Source of the DNA: Alphaproteobacteria bacterium
GTDB lineage: Bacteria; Pseudomonadota; Alphaproteobacteria; Rhodobacterales; Rhodobacteraceae
NCBI GenBank assembly: GCA_030433335.1
Contig: JAUILL010000003.1
Span: 124,001 to 188,000 of the forward strand
Reading direction: 5' to 3'
DNA length: 64,000 bases
Shown here: one piece after another, positions 29,463-38,349 of the stretch
Layout: each line of letters begins with the position of its first letter
Numbering within the stretch: position 1 is the stretch's first letter
Position numbers and translations under genes: made by a program
The notes under the pieces: generated by a model
What the model was told of the DNA's origin: nothing
The model's database searches: none
What the model saw: only the letters and a program-made list of their open reading frames with translations

Positions 29463-29486
29463 AGGGGGCTTTCAAGGCCCCCCTCT
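29463..29486 (+). terminator. hairpin after carboxypeptidase gene
   Basis: AGGGGGC / GGCCCCCCT with a short TTTCAA loop lies 6 bp after the stop. No long T-run follows. Confidence 0.55.
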
Positions 29487-29730
29487 GCGCTTGAGCGGCT
29501 TTCTTAACGCAGCGTAAAGCACAGACATATCGCGTTGTTAATATTTATTCTCCGCGTGTGTTTTTAGTTTTTTGCAAAATTATAGATTGATAGTGATTTT
29601 CTGCGTTAAATCATCGGAATTCAATCTGAAGTGGCCAGACAAAATTGCAATCAGAGCCGAGAGTGCCTCACTGTGCACCTTCGACTCTGATTCGAATTTG
29701 AAATCTGGACGGAAGCCCAGAGGCATGGGA

Positions 29731-31506
29731 TTAGATGCCCACACCCAACAGACCAAGCAGCATCGAGGTCAGAATGCCCGCGAAATTCATATCGCCATCA
29801 CCCTCTGACTCCGCGTCGTCGCTTTCCTTTTCAGCGTCTTGATCGTCATCGCTGGTCTCTTCGAGGTAGGGAAGAACGTCATCATCCAGATCGTCAGGGC
29901 CAGCGCGGAATACGAAGGTCGCCGCACTGCCATCGCTGTCGCCAGCGCTCAGGTCAGTGCTGACGCCGCCATGCCACTGGTCAATCTCGTCGGCCGCCTC
30001 GTCATTGCGTGCAAAGGTCAAGCGGATGATCTGGCCGGGCTGCGTGAAGTCCAGAGAGATCACGCCATTCTTGACCTCGGGGCCAAAGCTCTCGCGGATG
30101 CCCAGAGCATAGGTCTCGGCTTCGGGGGTTTGATCGACGCCAGGCAGATCAGGCACGTCGAACAGGTCTTTCCAGTTGTCCGGCGTTTCGCTGCGCAGGC
30201 TTTCGCCCCAAACTTCTGTGATCTCGCCAAGGCCTTCGAGCGCGATGTCGGCGCTAAAGGTCTTGCCGCTGAAGTCTGCAGGGGCGGCGATGAACATCAC
30301 CAGTTTGTCTTCGCTGTCAAAGCCGAAGGTGGTCACAGCAGAGTCATCGCGCAGGTCATTTTCCTGGAACCAGTCCAGAACTTTGGTGCCTTCGAGCGAC
30401 TCTGCCATCATGTCCTGCATGGCGCCGGGGGTGAAGATGTAGTTGTCGCCGTCGGAGCCCACATAGCTAGAACGACCCGCGTGGGTCAGGTCCCAACCAT
30501 AAACGCCTGCCGAAGACGTGCCGAGCGCCTGATATTCCGAGAACATCTGCAGAATGTGCTCGCCCTGTTCCAAGCCGTAGGGGCGGTAGTCGAGCATATC
30601 CTGATAGTGCTGTTCGAATTCGATGTTTGTGCGGCCCTCGAGATCCAGATCATCGAAGTCGTACTTGCTGCCCGCATCGGTAGCGAGGAAGCTGTTGGCT
30701 GCTTCGACGCGCGACAGAGACGCGGTGTTGTATGCCGACAGGGACAAGGAAGGACGGTCCAGACCTAGCTCTGCGGCCTCTTCTTCCCATGCCTCAAGGC
30801 TCGCGGTGACATCGTCGATCGAGGACTCTGAAGCTGCCAGAGTGATCGCGAAACGGTGATGGATCAACGCATCAGTCATCTCGATCGACTCATCGGTCAG
30901 GTTTTCGAGAATCTCTTCGGTGGCTTCGACTGAACGACCAAGCTGTACGTTCCACTCGATCTTGTCGGCGACGTTGGGGTACTCAGCTTCGGCCGCCAGA
31001 ACGGCCTCGCTGTAGACGTTCACGACTTCGGCGTAGTCTGCGGACTTCTCAAGCTCCGAGCCATCGAACACGGCGTAGTATTCGTTGCCGACCTCGAAGA
31101 TCAGAGTGTCGGGCAGTTCGCCATACGCGCCCGAGTACAGGTCGTCCAGAAATGTGTCGAGCTGGTCGCGCAGCAGATCATGATCATCGCTGTAGCGTGC
31201 GGTGGGAAGGACGACCGTCAGGCCCAGACCTTTCTCCACGCAGTATTCCATCATCTGATCAAGGCCGGGCTTATTGCCGGTTTCATCAGAATTGTAGAGG
31301 CCATCGTATTCAAAGCCGAACCGCTCGGGGTTCTTCTCTGCCATTGTGCCGCCTGGCCAGATCACCATGCCCAGATCGGTTTGGGACAGGGCGTCGTCGA
31401 ATTGCCCAAAGCTGCGGAAGCTAACGTACCGTGCACCAAAACTATCACTCGTAATGTCGAGAGCATCTGCGCTGATAGAGCCGTTGGTTGTAAGACCGAG
31501 GGTCAT
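29731..31506 (-). CDS. acidic TIM-barrel-like protein, possible clan GH-A hydrolase, with acidic tail and C-terminal hydrophobic segment
   Basis: This 591-aa protein starts at the ATG at 31506 (GCGGAGC precedes it) and has no signal peptide. Residues about 20-420 alternate strand and helix like a glycosidase barrel. IFEVGNEYY (E142) resembles the acid/base NE of clan GH-A enzymes, and VYGWDLTHAG a late barrel strand. The nucleophile is not identifiable. A beta-rich region follows, then an Asp/Glu/Ser-rich stretch of about 35 residues, then a 19-residue hydrophobic end (MNFAGILTSMLLGLLGVGI). Very acidic, signal-less proteins in this group are often exported by type I systems. It is a lone gene with a long AT-rich leader. 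The glycosidase call is tentative. Confidence 0.6.
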   Translation of the reverse strand: MTLGLTTNGSISADALDITSDSFGARYVSFRSFGQFDDALSQTDLGMVIWPGGTMAEKNPERFGFEYDGLYNSDETGNKPGLDQMMEYCVEKGLGLTVVLPTARYSDDHDLLRDQLDTFLDDLYSGAYGELPDTLIFEVGNEYYAVFDGSELEKSADYAEVVNVYSEAVLAAEAEYPNVADKIEWNVQLGRSVEATEEILENLTDESIEMTDALIHHRFAITLAASESSIDDVTASLEAWEEEAAELGLDRPSLSLSAYNTASLSRVEAANSFLATDAGSKYDFDDLDLEGRTNIEFEQHYQDMLDYRPYGLEQGEHILQMFSEYQALGTSSAGVYGWDLTHAGRSSYVGSDGDNYIFTPGAMQDMMAESLEGTKVLDWFQENDLRDDSAVTTFGFDSEDKLVMFIAAPADFSGKTFSADIALEGLGEITEVWGESLRSETPDNWKDLFDVPDLPGVDQTPEAETYALGIRESFGPEVKNGVISLDFTQPGQIIRLTFARNDEAADEIDQWHGGVSTDLSAGDSDGSAATFVFRAGPDDLDDDVLPYLEETSDDDQDAEKESDDAESEGDGDMNFAGILTSMLLGLLGVGI

Positions 31507-32055
31507 CTGTTTGCTCCGCGGGGGTCCCAACTGCTGGGGTTACCCGTTCGAAAAGTTGATAGTCGCACCGAAGTGGATGCATGTACGGTAACGCAAAGGT
31601 AGAGGTTCGCAGCCTTGGAAGTTCGCAAACAAGTCTTTGCAGTGCCCTCCTTAAAGCCCTGAAAAACTTGATAGTATAGGTCTGCAGGAGATTTCCGTTT
31701 CCCACCCCAAAGGCGTGAAACAAGCACTAAAGTGTGTATTATCCGTAAGTATATATCACGTAATGGTTGTGGAAATGCGGCGTAATCGGATAGCGCGATA
31801 CTGCAAAAGTGTGGTTGCAGAACACGTTCGGATGAGTGGCCAAAATCCTGTCGGATATAACGACCAACACTGATGTAAGGGGGGATTAACTTATCAAAGT
31901 GCGATTCTGCGGCTTTGGAGTTGCAAAAAATCACGCAAAAATGCAGCAGATTTTTTCGAGAAACGCAGCGTCAGACTGAAAAATGACTCTTTTCGCACGA
32001 AAAAACCCGCCTTGAAGGGCGGGCTTTTGATTCGTTTTAACCTAATTGCGGTGCG
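31507..32055. other. 549-bp AT-rich non-coding leader region
   Basis: Lies upstream of the acidic barrel gene and downstream of the LysR gene. Apart from the LysR terminator at 32000 it shows no credible gene: the open frame on the minus strand (31503-31934) lacks codon bias and a ribosome site. Its length and A/T richness fit a long regulated leader. Confidence 0.5.
32000..32028 (-). terminator. bidirectional terminator after LysR gene
   Basis: CCCGCC / GGCGGG with a TTGAAG loop is flanked by AAAAAA on one side and TTTT on the other, so it can stop transcription from both sides. Confidence 0.8.
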
Positions 32056-32904
32056 TCAGGAGCGGAGATGGTCCTGGATGCACTCCTTGATCCACTCCCG
32101 AGCGACCTTTAGGACGGGGTCGCTGCGACGGGTTTCGTGGTAGCACAAATAGAGCGGATATTCGTCCACCGCAGGGGCATCTTCGATCCGGCGGAAACGG
32201 TCGTCGGCATCGCCGATAAAGTCGGGCAAAGGCGCCGAAAGGCCGGTATCTGCAGCCACCGCATGGACAGACTGGAAGCTGTCGACGCGGATCACGGGGC
32301 ACGTCCCAAAGTATTCCTGTGCGACAATCATCGGGGAATACTTCGCGTGCGAACTCGGCAGGCCGGCCCAGTCTTTGCGGTCGGTGGCCTGACGATGGGC
32401 ATAAAGATGCATCTTCAGGATACCAGCTTGAACCGAGATCAGGCGACCGTGATCGGGGCGGGCAGGGGTGACCAGAATGTCATTGTCATTCAGGTTCTCT
32501 TGCAACGAGTCCAACGTGAAGTTCAGACGGATCTTTGGATAGGCCGTCATGAAGTCTGCCAGACGCGGATAGATCATGTGCGTGCCAACGATCGAAGGGA
32601 CACAGACCTGAAGATCACCGGCCAAATCGCCAGAGTTGTCTTCGTTCTCTTGGCGGATTGCGGAGATCAGCGCGCCATCAAATTGCAGCGCTTGTTCCAC
32701 GATAGACTCTAGGCGGGGGTTGAGAACCCAGCCTTCGGGGCGTTTTTCAAATGGCGGAAAGCCCATCGCCTCTCCGAGGCGTGCCATCCGTCGAGAGACA
32801 GTGGCAGGGTTTGAATCCAGACGCTGCGCGGCCGCAGCCATATTTCCTGTTCGATAAAAGGCGATCAGATAACGGAGATCGTCCCAGTTCTTAAAGCTCG
32901 GCAT
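32056..32904 (-). CDS. LysR-type transcriptional regulator
   Basis: This 282-aa protein has an N-terminal winged helix-turn-helix (DDLRYLIAFYRTGNMAAAAQRL, then NPATVSRRMARLGEAMG) and a periplasmic-binding-protein-like effector domain from about residue 90. It is slightly shorter than most LysR proteins, with an effector domain of about 190 residues. Effector and target are unknown. The neighbours are gyrA (same strand, 112 bp away) and the long leader of the acidic barrel gene downstream. No divergent partner gene is present, so a local target is not obvious. Confidence 0.88.
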   Translation of the reverse strand: MPSFKNWDDLRYLIAFYRTGNMAAAAQRLDSNPATVSRRMARLGEAMGFPPFEKRPEGWVLNPRLESIVEQALQFDGALISAIRQENEDNSGDLAGDLQVCVPSIVGTHMIYPRLADFMTAYPKIRLNFTLDSLQENLNDNDILVTPARPDHGRLISVQAGILKMHLYAHRQATDRKDWAGLPSSHAKYSPMIVAQEYFGTCPVIRVDSFQSVHAVAADTGLSAPLPDFIGDADDRFRRIEDAPAVDEYPLYLCYHETRRSDPVLKVAREWIKECIQDHLRS

Positions 32905-33016
32905 GTACCCTCAACTTAGCAATTTAACACTTACGCTATTTACTAAACGTTTCGGGCGCAAACAAAGGTTCACGCCCGACAGATTTTTTTGCAAGTTCTT
33001 TGGTATAGGCTTTGTC

Positions 33017-35791
33017 TTAGGTTTCAGGCGTTTCCGGGGGCGAAGCCTCTGCTGCGCCGTCGTCGTCGCAATCGTCCTCTGTCTGGTCCGCGATCCGGGC
33101 GACAGAGACAACCTGTTCCCCGTTCGAGGTGTTGAAGACCCGAACCCCGCCTGCGCTGCGCGAACGGAACGAGATGCCATCGACAGGAACGCGGATCGAT
33201 TGACCTTTGGAGGTTGCCAGCATGATCTGATCGCCACCTTCCACAGGGAAGGACGCAACGATGTCACCGCCGCGCATGGATTTCTCCCACGCGGTGACGC
33301 CAAGGCCGCCGCGACCACGGATCGGGTAGTCATGGCTTGACGACAGTTTGCCGACGCCGTTGGCCGTGATGGTCAGGATCAGGTTTTCGGCGGCCGACAT
33401 TTCTGCATAGCGTTCCTGTGGCAGCGGGGTGTCCGCATTGCCTTCTTCTTCGCTCGCGTCGTCTTCGGTCACACCGGCCATCAGGCGGCGCATCTTCAGA
33501 TAGCTTGCGCGCTCGTCGGACTCGGCTTCGAAGTGGCGGATGATCGACATCGAAACAACTTCGTCATCGCCCGACAGTTTCACACCGCGCACACCGGTCG
33601 AGGCGCGCGAGTTGAACACGCGCACTTCGGGGACGGGGAAGCGGATCGCACGGCCCGAGTTTGTGACCAGCATCACATCGTCATCTTCGGAGCAGATGCG
33701 CGCGTTGATCAGGCGGGTGTTTTCGTCTTCGCCTTCGAACTTCATCGCGATCTTGCCGTTCGCCTTCACATTGGTGAAGTCGGACAGACGGTTGCGGCGG
33801 ACAGAGCCCTTGGACGTCGCGAACACGATCTGAAGGTCGTCCCAATCATCTTCGGGGCGGTCCACTGGCATGATCGCTGCGATCGAGAAACCAACCGGAA
33901 TGGGCAGAATGTTGACGATCGCTTTGCCTTTGGCGGTGCGGCCACCCAGCGGCAGGCGCCAGCACTTCAGCTTGTAGGCCATACCGTCAGTGGTGAAGAA
34001 CAAGAGCTGCGTGTGAGTGTTGGCCACGAACAAGGTGGTGACAACGTCATCATCCTTGGTCGCCATGCCCGACAAACCTTTGCCGCCACGCTTTTGCGCA
34101 CGGAAGTCGGCCAGCGCGGTGCGCTTGATATAACCGGACTGGGTCACGGTCACGACCATGTCTTCGCGTTCGATCAGGTCTTCGTCTTCCATGTCACCGG
34201 ACCAATCCACGATCTCGGTGCGGCGGTTGACGGCGAACTGTTCGCGAACTTCGTGCAGCTCGTCGGCGATGATGCCCATGATGCGCTCGCGCGAGCCCAG
34301 GATTTCCAGATATTCGCGGATCGACTTGGCCAGTTCTTGCAGCTCGTCCGTGACTTCCTGAACACCCAGTTGGGTCAGGCGCTGCAGACGCAGTTCGAGG
34401 ATGGCACGGGCCTGTGCTTCGGACAGGTTATATGTGCCGTCTTCGTTGATGGTGTGGGTCGGGTCGTCCACCAGCTTGATGTATTCCGCGATGGATTGCG
34501 CGGGCCAGCGGCGGGTCATCAGCTTTTCGCGAGCCTCGGCGGCGTCAGCGGACGAGCGAATGGTCGCGACCACTTCGTCCACGTTGGTGACAGCCACGGC
34601 CAAGCCACACAGGATATGCGCGCGGTCACGGGCCTTGCGCAGCAGATAGGCGGTGCGGCGCACCACGACGTCTTCGCGGAAGTCGATAAAGCAGGTCAGG
34701 AACCGGCGCAGGGTCAGCTGCTCGGGGCGGCCGCCGTTCAGAGCCAGCATGTTACAGCCGAACGAGGTCTGCATCGGGGTAAAGCGGAACAGCTGATTCA
34801 GCACCACCTCGGGGGTCGCGTCGCGCTTTAGTTCCACCACGACGCGCACGCCGTTGCGGTCCGATTCATCCTGTACGTGGGCAATGCCTTCGATCCGCTT
34901 GTCGCGGGCGGCTTCGGCGATCTTTTCGATCATCGCAGCCTTGTTTACCTGATAGGGAATCTCGGTGCAGACGATGGCGTAGCGGTCCTTGCGGATTTCT
35001 TCCACGTGGGTTTTCGAGCGGATGATGACGCTGCCGCGCCCTTCGAGATAGGCTTTGCGCGCGCCCGAACGGCCCAGCAGAATACCGCCCGTCGGGAAGT
35101 CGGGGCCGGGCACATACTGGATCAGCTGTTCACTGGTCAGGTCCGGATCCTCGATCAGCGCGAGGGTCGCGTCGACCACTTCGCCCAGGTTGTGGGGCGG
35201 AATGTTGGTGGCCATACCGACCGCAATACCGCCAGCGCCGTTGACCAGCATGTTGGGGAAGCGGGCGGGCAGAACTGTGGGCTCACGGTCCTTGCCATCA
35301 TAGTTGTCTTGGAAGTCGACGGTGTCTTTGTCGATGTCCGCCAGCAGCGCGGACGCGGGCTTGTCCATGCGAACTTCGGTGTAACGCATGGCCGCCGCGT
35401 TATCGCCGTCCATGGAACCGAAGTTGCCCTGACCATCCAGCAGCGGCAGCGACATCGAGAAGTCCTGCGCCATACGGACCAGCGCGTCATAGATCGCGCT
35501 GTCGCCGTGGGGGTGGTATTTACCCATAACGTCGCCGACGGGACGCGCGGACTTGCGATAGGGCTTGTCGTGCGAATTGCCGGTCTCGTGCATCGCATAG
35601 AGGATGCGTCGATGCACAGGTTTTAAGCCATCGCGAAGATCGGGAATGGCGCGGCTGACGATCACCGACATCGCGTAATCCAGGTAGGATGTCTTCATCT
35701 CGTCCGCGATCGAAATCGTGGGTCCGTGATGGATCGCGCGCGGCTTCGGATTTTCTTCTGCGTTTTCAGGGGTTTCCGGAGTATCGGTCAC
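33017..35791 (-). CDS. gyrA: DNA gyrase subunit A
   Basis: This 924-aa breakage-reunion subunit has its catalytic tyrosine at Y137 (AAMRYTEVR). The quinolone-determining stretch [19 protein letters not shown] has the sensitive-type residues S98 and D102 (E. coli 83 and 87). The GyrA box in the C-terminal beta-pinwheel reads QKRGGKG. Insertions around 780-810 (acidic, [12 protein letters not shown]) and an acidic tail make it longer than E. coli GyrA. The start is a GTG at 35791; a canonical ribosome site is weak. It is probably monocistronic and divergent from usg. Confidence 0.97.
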   Translation of the reverse strand: MTDTPETPENAEENPKPRAIHHGPTISIADEMKTSYLDYAMSVIVSRAIPDLRDGLKPVHRRILYAMHETGNSHDKPYRKSARPVGDVMGKYHPHGDSAIYDALVRMAQDFSMSLPLLDGQGNFGSMDGDNAAAMRYTEVRMDKPASALLADIDKDTVDFQDNYDGKDREPTVLPARFPNMLVNGAGGIAVGMATNIPPHNLGEVVDATLALIEDPDLTSEQLIQYVPGPDFPTGGILLGRSGARKAYLEGRGSVIIRSKTHVEEIRKDRYAIVCTEIPYQVNKAAMIEKIAEAARDKRIEGIAHVQDESDRNGVRVVVELKRDATPEVVLNQLFRFTPMQTSFGCNMLALNGGRPEQLTLRRFLTCFIDFREDVVVRRTAYLLRKARDRAHILCGLAVAVTNVDEVVATIRSSADAAEAREKLMTRRWPAQSIAEYIKLVDDPTHTINEDGTYNLSEAQARAILELRLQRLTQLGVQEVTDELQELAKSIREYLEILGSRERIMGIIADELHEVREQFAVNRRTEIVDWSGDMEDEDLIEREDMVVTVTQSGYIKRTALADFRAQKRGGKGLSGMATKDDDVVTTLFVANTHTQLLFFTTDGMAYKLKCWRLPLGGRTAKGKAIVNILPIPVGFSIAAIMPVDRPEDDWDDLQIVFATSKGSVRRNRLSDFTNVKANGKIAMKFEGEDENTRLINARICSEDDDVMLVTNSGRAIRFPVPEVRVFNSRASTGVRGVKLSGDDEVVSMSIIRHFEAESDERASYLKMRRLMAGVTEDDASEEEGNADTPLPQERYAEMSAAENLILTITANGVGKLSSSHDYPIRGRGGLGVTAWEKSMRGGDIVASFPVEGGDQIMLATSKGQSIRVPVDGISFRSRSAGGVRVFNTSNGEQVVSVARIADQTEDDCDDDGAAEASPPETPET

Positions 35792-35986
35792 TGTGTCGCC
35801 TGTCCCAGCCGTTGGTTCTATATATTGTTGAAAGGGTTATAGCAGAGCCAGCATATGGTGCGCAATGCCAGTGGACACCTGCGCTGGCAGCCCAAACGGG
35901 TGGCTGCTAACACACTGTTTTTCTTGCCAGAAAAATCCGGTTGGCCTGTAATTTGAATCAGGGCAGGAAGAACAGGAGAACCGCAG

Positions 35987-36256
35987 ATGGAAACGAGTGA
36001 AACTGAACTGCTGTTGAAGGGCTACGGGCTGACCACCGCCGAGATGATTTACCGTATGCCTGATTACACGTCCGTGCTGAACACTTTTGTCTGGCAGGAC
36101 TATGACTTGGCGCCTGACTACCCCAAAATGTTCGAGTTCATCGAATTCTGGGAGCGCGAGATCGAGGGGCAGCTCCACACGGTCCGCTTTGCCCACCGCA
36201 AATTGCTGAGTCCGACGGACTGGCAGCAGATCGTGGGCGAATTTCGCATCCACTAA
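35987..36256 (+). CDS. usg: Usg-family protein
   Basis: This 89-aa small protein is of the Usg family (named after a gene beside trpF in alphaproteobacteria), with GYGLTTAEMIYRMPDY, WQDYDLAPDYPKMFEFIEFWEREIEGQ and HTVRFAHRKL. The biochemical role is unknown. AGGAG lies 8 bp before the ATG. It is a single gene, divergent from gyrA and convergent with dsbB, with a perfect GGCGGCC hairpin between. It does not lie beside trp genes here. Confidence 0.88.
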   Translation: METSETELLLKGYGLTTAEMIYRMPDYTSVLNTFVWQDYDLAPDYPKMFEFIEFWEREIEGQLHTVRFAHRKLLSPTDWQQIVGEFRIH

Positions 36257-36265
36257 ACATGCCAA

Positions 36266-36288
36266 AGGCGGCCTCGGGTGGGCCGCCT
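36266..36288. terminator. hairpin between convergent usg and dsbB
   Basis: A perfect stem AGGCGGCC / GGCCGCCT with a TCGGGTG loop lies 9 bp after usg and 24 bp from the dsbB stop. No T-run follows. Confidence 0.45.
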
Positions 36289-36311
36289 CTGTTGTCTCTA
36301 TATAGGGTGCG

Positions 36312-36779
36312 TCAGTACTTGCTGCGCGCCGCAGCGATCCAGATCAGGACGAACAGTGCCGAGAATATGGCGTTGTAGCCGGCCATGGAAATACCGAACA
36401 GATCCCAGACGATCTCGTCGCACATGACGACGCCGGTGGGGCCATCTAGGCTGAGCAGATCCGTGCCCGTCAGGCCAGACAGCGCATCGCCAGAGCCGGT
36501 GCAGCTGGTGGGGCCTTGCCACCATTTCTGCTCGACCCCGGTGTGATAGACGCCGAGGCCGCTGGTGATGGCCGCAGCCAATGCACCGAGCCACGCGATG
36601 AAGGTCGCAGGAAACAGCACTCCCACCACACCAAGCGCGATCGCGGCCGCATGGGGCCAGCGCTGCCACAGGCACATGGCGCAGGGCGGGTAGCCTCCGA
36701 TATACTGGAAGGCAAATGCGCCAAGCAGAATGGCCAGCGAGCCGAAAGCTGCCAGAGCGATGAGAGAGCGTTGAGTCAT
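36312..36779 (-). CDS. dsbB: disulfide bond formation protein DsbB
   Basis: DsbB is the four-helix membrane protein that reoxidises DsbA and passes electrons to quinone. It has 155 aa. The first redox pair is C33/C36 in CAMC, in the loop after helix 1; the second is C93 and C120 in the large periplasmic loop. The quinone-proximal segment LWQRWPH has the conserved Arg. The start overlaps the upstream YqaA-like gene by 4 bp (ATGA). No dsbA is in the window. Confidence 0.93.
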   Translation of the reverse strand: MTQRSLIALAAFGSLAILLGAFAFQYIGGYPPCAMCLWQRWPHAAAIALGVVGVLFPATFIAWLGALAAAITSGLGVYHTGVEQKWWQGPTSCTGSGDALSGLTGTDLLSLDGPTGVVMCDEIVWDLFGISMAGYNAIFSALFVLIWIAAARSKY

Positions 36780-37387
36780 AGGAACTTTACCACGTAGAAG
36801 CCGCCGATCAGCACGGCAAGAAACAGCGCGAACATAATGCCGAGCCGCTTCTCGATGAAATCACGGATTGGTGCGCCGAATTGCTTGAGCAGGGCGGCCA
36901 CAAGAAAGAACCGTACACCGCGCGCGAGGATCGAGCTGACCATAAAGGTCGCCAGAGGCATGCCGGTCCAGCCGGACATGATCGTGATGACCTTATAAGG
37001 GAAGGGGGTCATGCCTGCGATGAGCACCGCCCAGAAGCCCATATCGTTGAAGCGCACATTAAAGGCCTCCATCGCGTCGGCTTTGCCAAGGGCAGAGAGA
37101 ATGGGTTGGCCGATGGTGTCAAAGGCAAAGGCCCCGATCGCATAGCCAAAGAGCCCACCGAGGATCGAGCTTAGAAGCGCGACGCCAGCGATCAGCCAGG
37201 CGCGGCTGGGACGGGCAAGGATCATGGGAATCATGATCACGTCGGGGGGAATGGGGAAAAACGAGCTTTCGACGAAAGAGACAACTGCCAGCGCCCAAAG
37301 TGCGCGAGGATGGTTGGCGAGTCCCATCGTCCAATCATAAAGTCGGCGTAATATCGGTCTTACTCCTGCAACAATCGCGTCAGACAT
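36776..37387 (-). CDS. YqaA/DedA-like membrane protein (SNARE-associated family)
   Basis: This 203-aa membrane protein of the VTT/SNARE-associated superfamily, YqaA subgroup, has VSFVESSFFPIPPDVIMIPM (the family's first re-entrant helix with E and P), GGLFGYAIG, and GMTPFPYKVITIMSG. Members are thought to act in lipid scrambling or transport. The ATG at 37387 was chosen; a TTG 24 bases upstream is also possible, and neither has a clear ribosome site. It is translationally coupled to dsbB by a 4-bp overlap. Confidence 0.88.
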   Translation of the reverse strand: MSDAIVAGVRPILRRLYDWTMGLANHPRALWALAVVSFVESSFFPIPPDVIMIPMILARPSRAWLIAGVALLSSILGGLFGYAIGAFAFDTIGQPILSALGKADAMEAFNVRFNDMGFWAVLIAGMTPFPYKVITIMSGWTGMPLATFMVSSILARGVRFFLVAALLKQFGAPIRDFIEKRLGIMFALFLAVLIGGFYVVKFL

Positions 37388-37506
37388 TCCATGCGGTGGC
37401 GCGGCGGTCAATATAGAGGGCAGGTTCCGCGCTTTTCGATGGCAGAAGTGCGTGTTGGGTCTTGTCCCTGCCGAATGGTTGGGCTAGTCAGGCGAACACA
37501 GTGCCT

Positions 37507-37592
37507 GCCTGAGTGGCGGAATGGTAGACGCAGGGGATTCAAAATCCCCCGATGGCAACATCGTGTGGGTTCGAGTCCCACCTTAGGCACCA
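37507..37592 (+). tRNA. tRNA-Leu, anticodon CAA
   Basis: The acceptor stem GCCTGAG / CTTAGGC is followed by A and an encoded CCA. The D-arm region TGGCGGAATGGTAGACGC has the usual sequence. The anticodon stem GGGGA / TCCCC encloses the loop TTCAAAA, giving anticodon CAA (reads UUG). A long class II variable arm (CGATGGCAACATCG) and the T-arm GTGGGTTCGAGTCCCAC complete the molecule. 86 nt including CCA. Confidence 0.97.
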
Positions 37593-38349
37593 CAATTTCC
37601 CGGACATTGAAAACAAGCGGCCTCCCCACCGGGGTGTTCTGCATTTGCAGCGCCGCAGTGCGGCTTGCATTCTTTAGTATGTGAGAGTCCGCATTTACCT
37701 TGTTGAAATTGCCGATTGATTCGCGGGTGGGCTGCGGCGCTATCCGTTAAGTTGGCGATATTTCCAAAATATAGCCCAAAAATTCATACTAACGAATGTA
37801 GCCGTTTGGCGGTGTGGGTCCGGTCGCATAAACTTTTCACAAAAAAACTAAATTTATTCGGGACCAGAAACGTTCACGTTTTGATGATACTCCGTAAATT
37901 CGTGCAAAACCCCGTAAATTAAAGCTAAAAGTCGCTCGCTTCGGTTTCTGCAGGTGCATCATTGGATCACTATGAGAAACAAAGAGGCGAAAATCGGGCA
38001 AATATGGCGGAAAAAAGGCAGGTTTAAGGCCGAAAGAAGGGGTGGGGTTACTAACCATTTCGAATTTTCTCTTTGTCTTAAGGATAGGTGCGATGTATCC
38101 CAAAGAGGTGCCCATCTGGGGGGATGGCGCTTTTGACTGAGCAGCAACCGCTGTCCGGATCTGTTCCGGTGGTGGAAGTGGAAGGCGTAACGAGTAAACT
38201 TGTCCTCCTTGCCAGGGCACCGCAAACCGTCAGGTTTTGCGACCGATCTCTTACACCTTGGACGTTGAAAGCGACATTGTGGTTCGAGCAGAACCTCTGT
38301 GGGCTCTTGTTGACGCTACGGCCAGACGCGCCGGACAGGAGTAAGAGAG
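37593..38349. other. 757-bp AT-rich region between tRNA-Leu and the RTX gene
   Basis: No convincing gene. It is clearly lower in GC than its neighbours. Two copies of CCGTAAATT lie 20 bp apart (37892-37900 and 37912-37920), about 440 bp upstream of the RTX start. A frame from ATG 38124 to 38360 (78 codons, GGGGGG before it, overlapping the RTX start by 11 bp) could be a leader peptide, but its composition is not persuasive. The region probably holds the promoter and a long leader for the RTX gene. Confidence 0.5.

Noticed and set aside
31503-31934. 143-codon minus-strand frame upstream of the acidic barrel gene
   Set aside because: It is AT-rich with Ser/Leu/Arg scatter and no domain, and it runs into the start of the real gene. 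More likely leader DNA.
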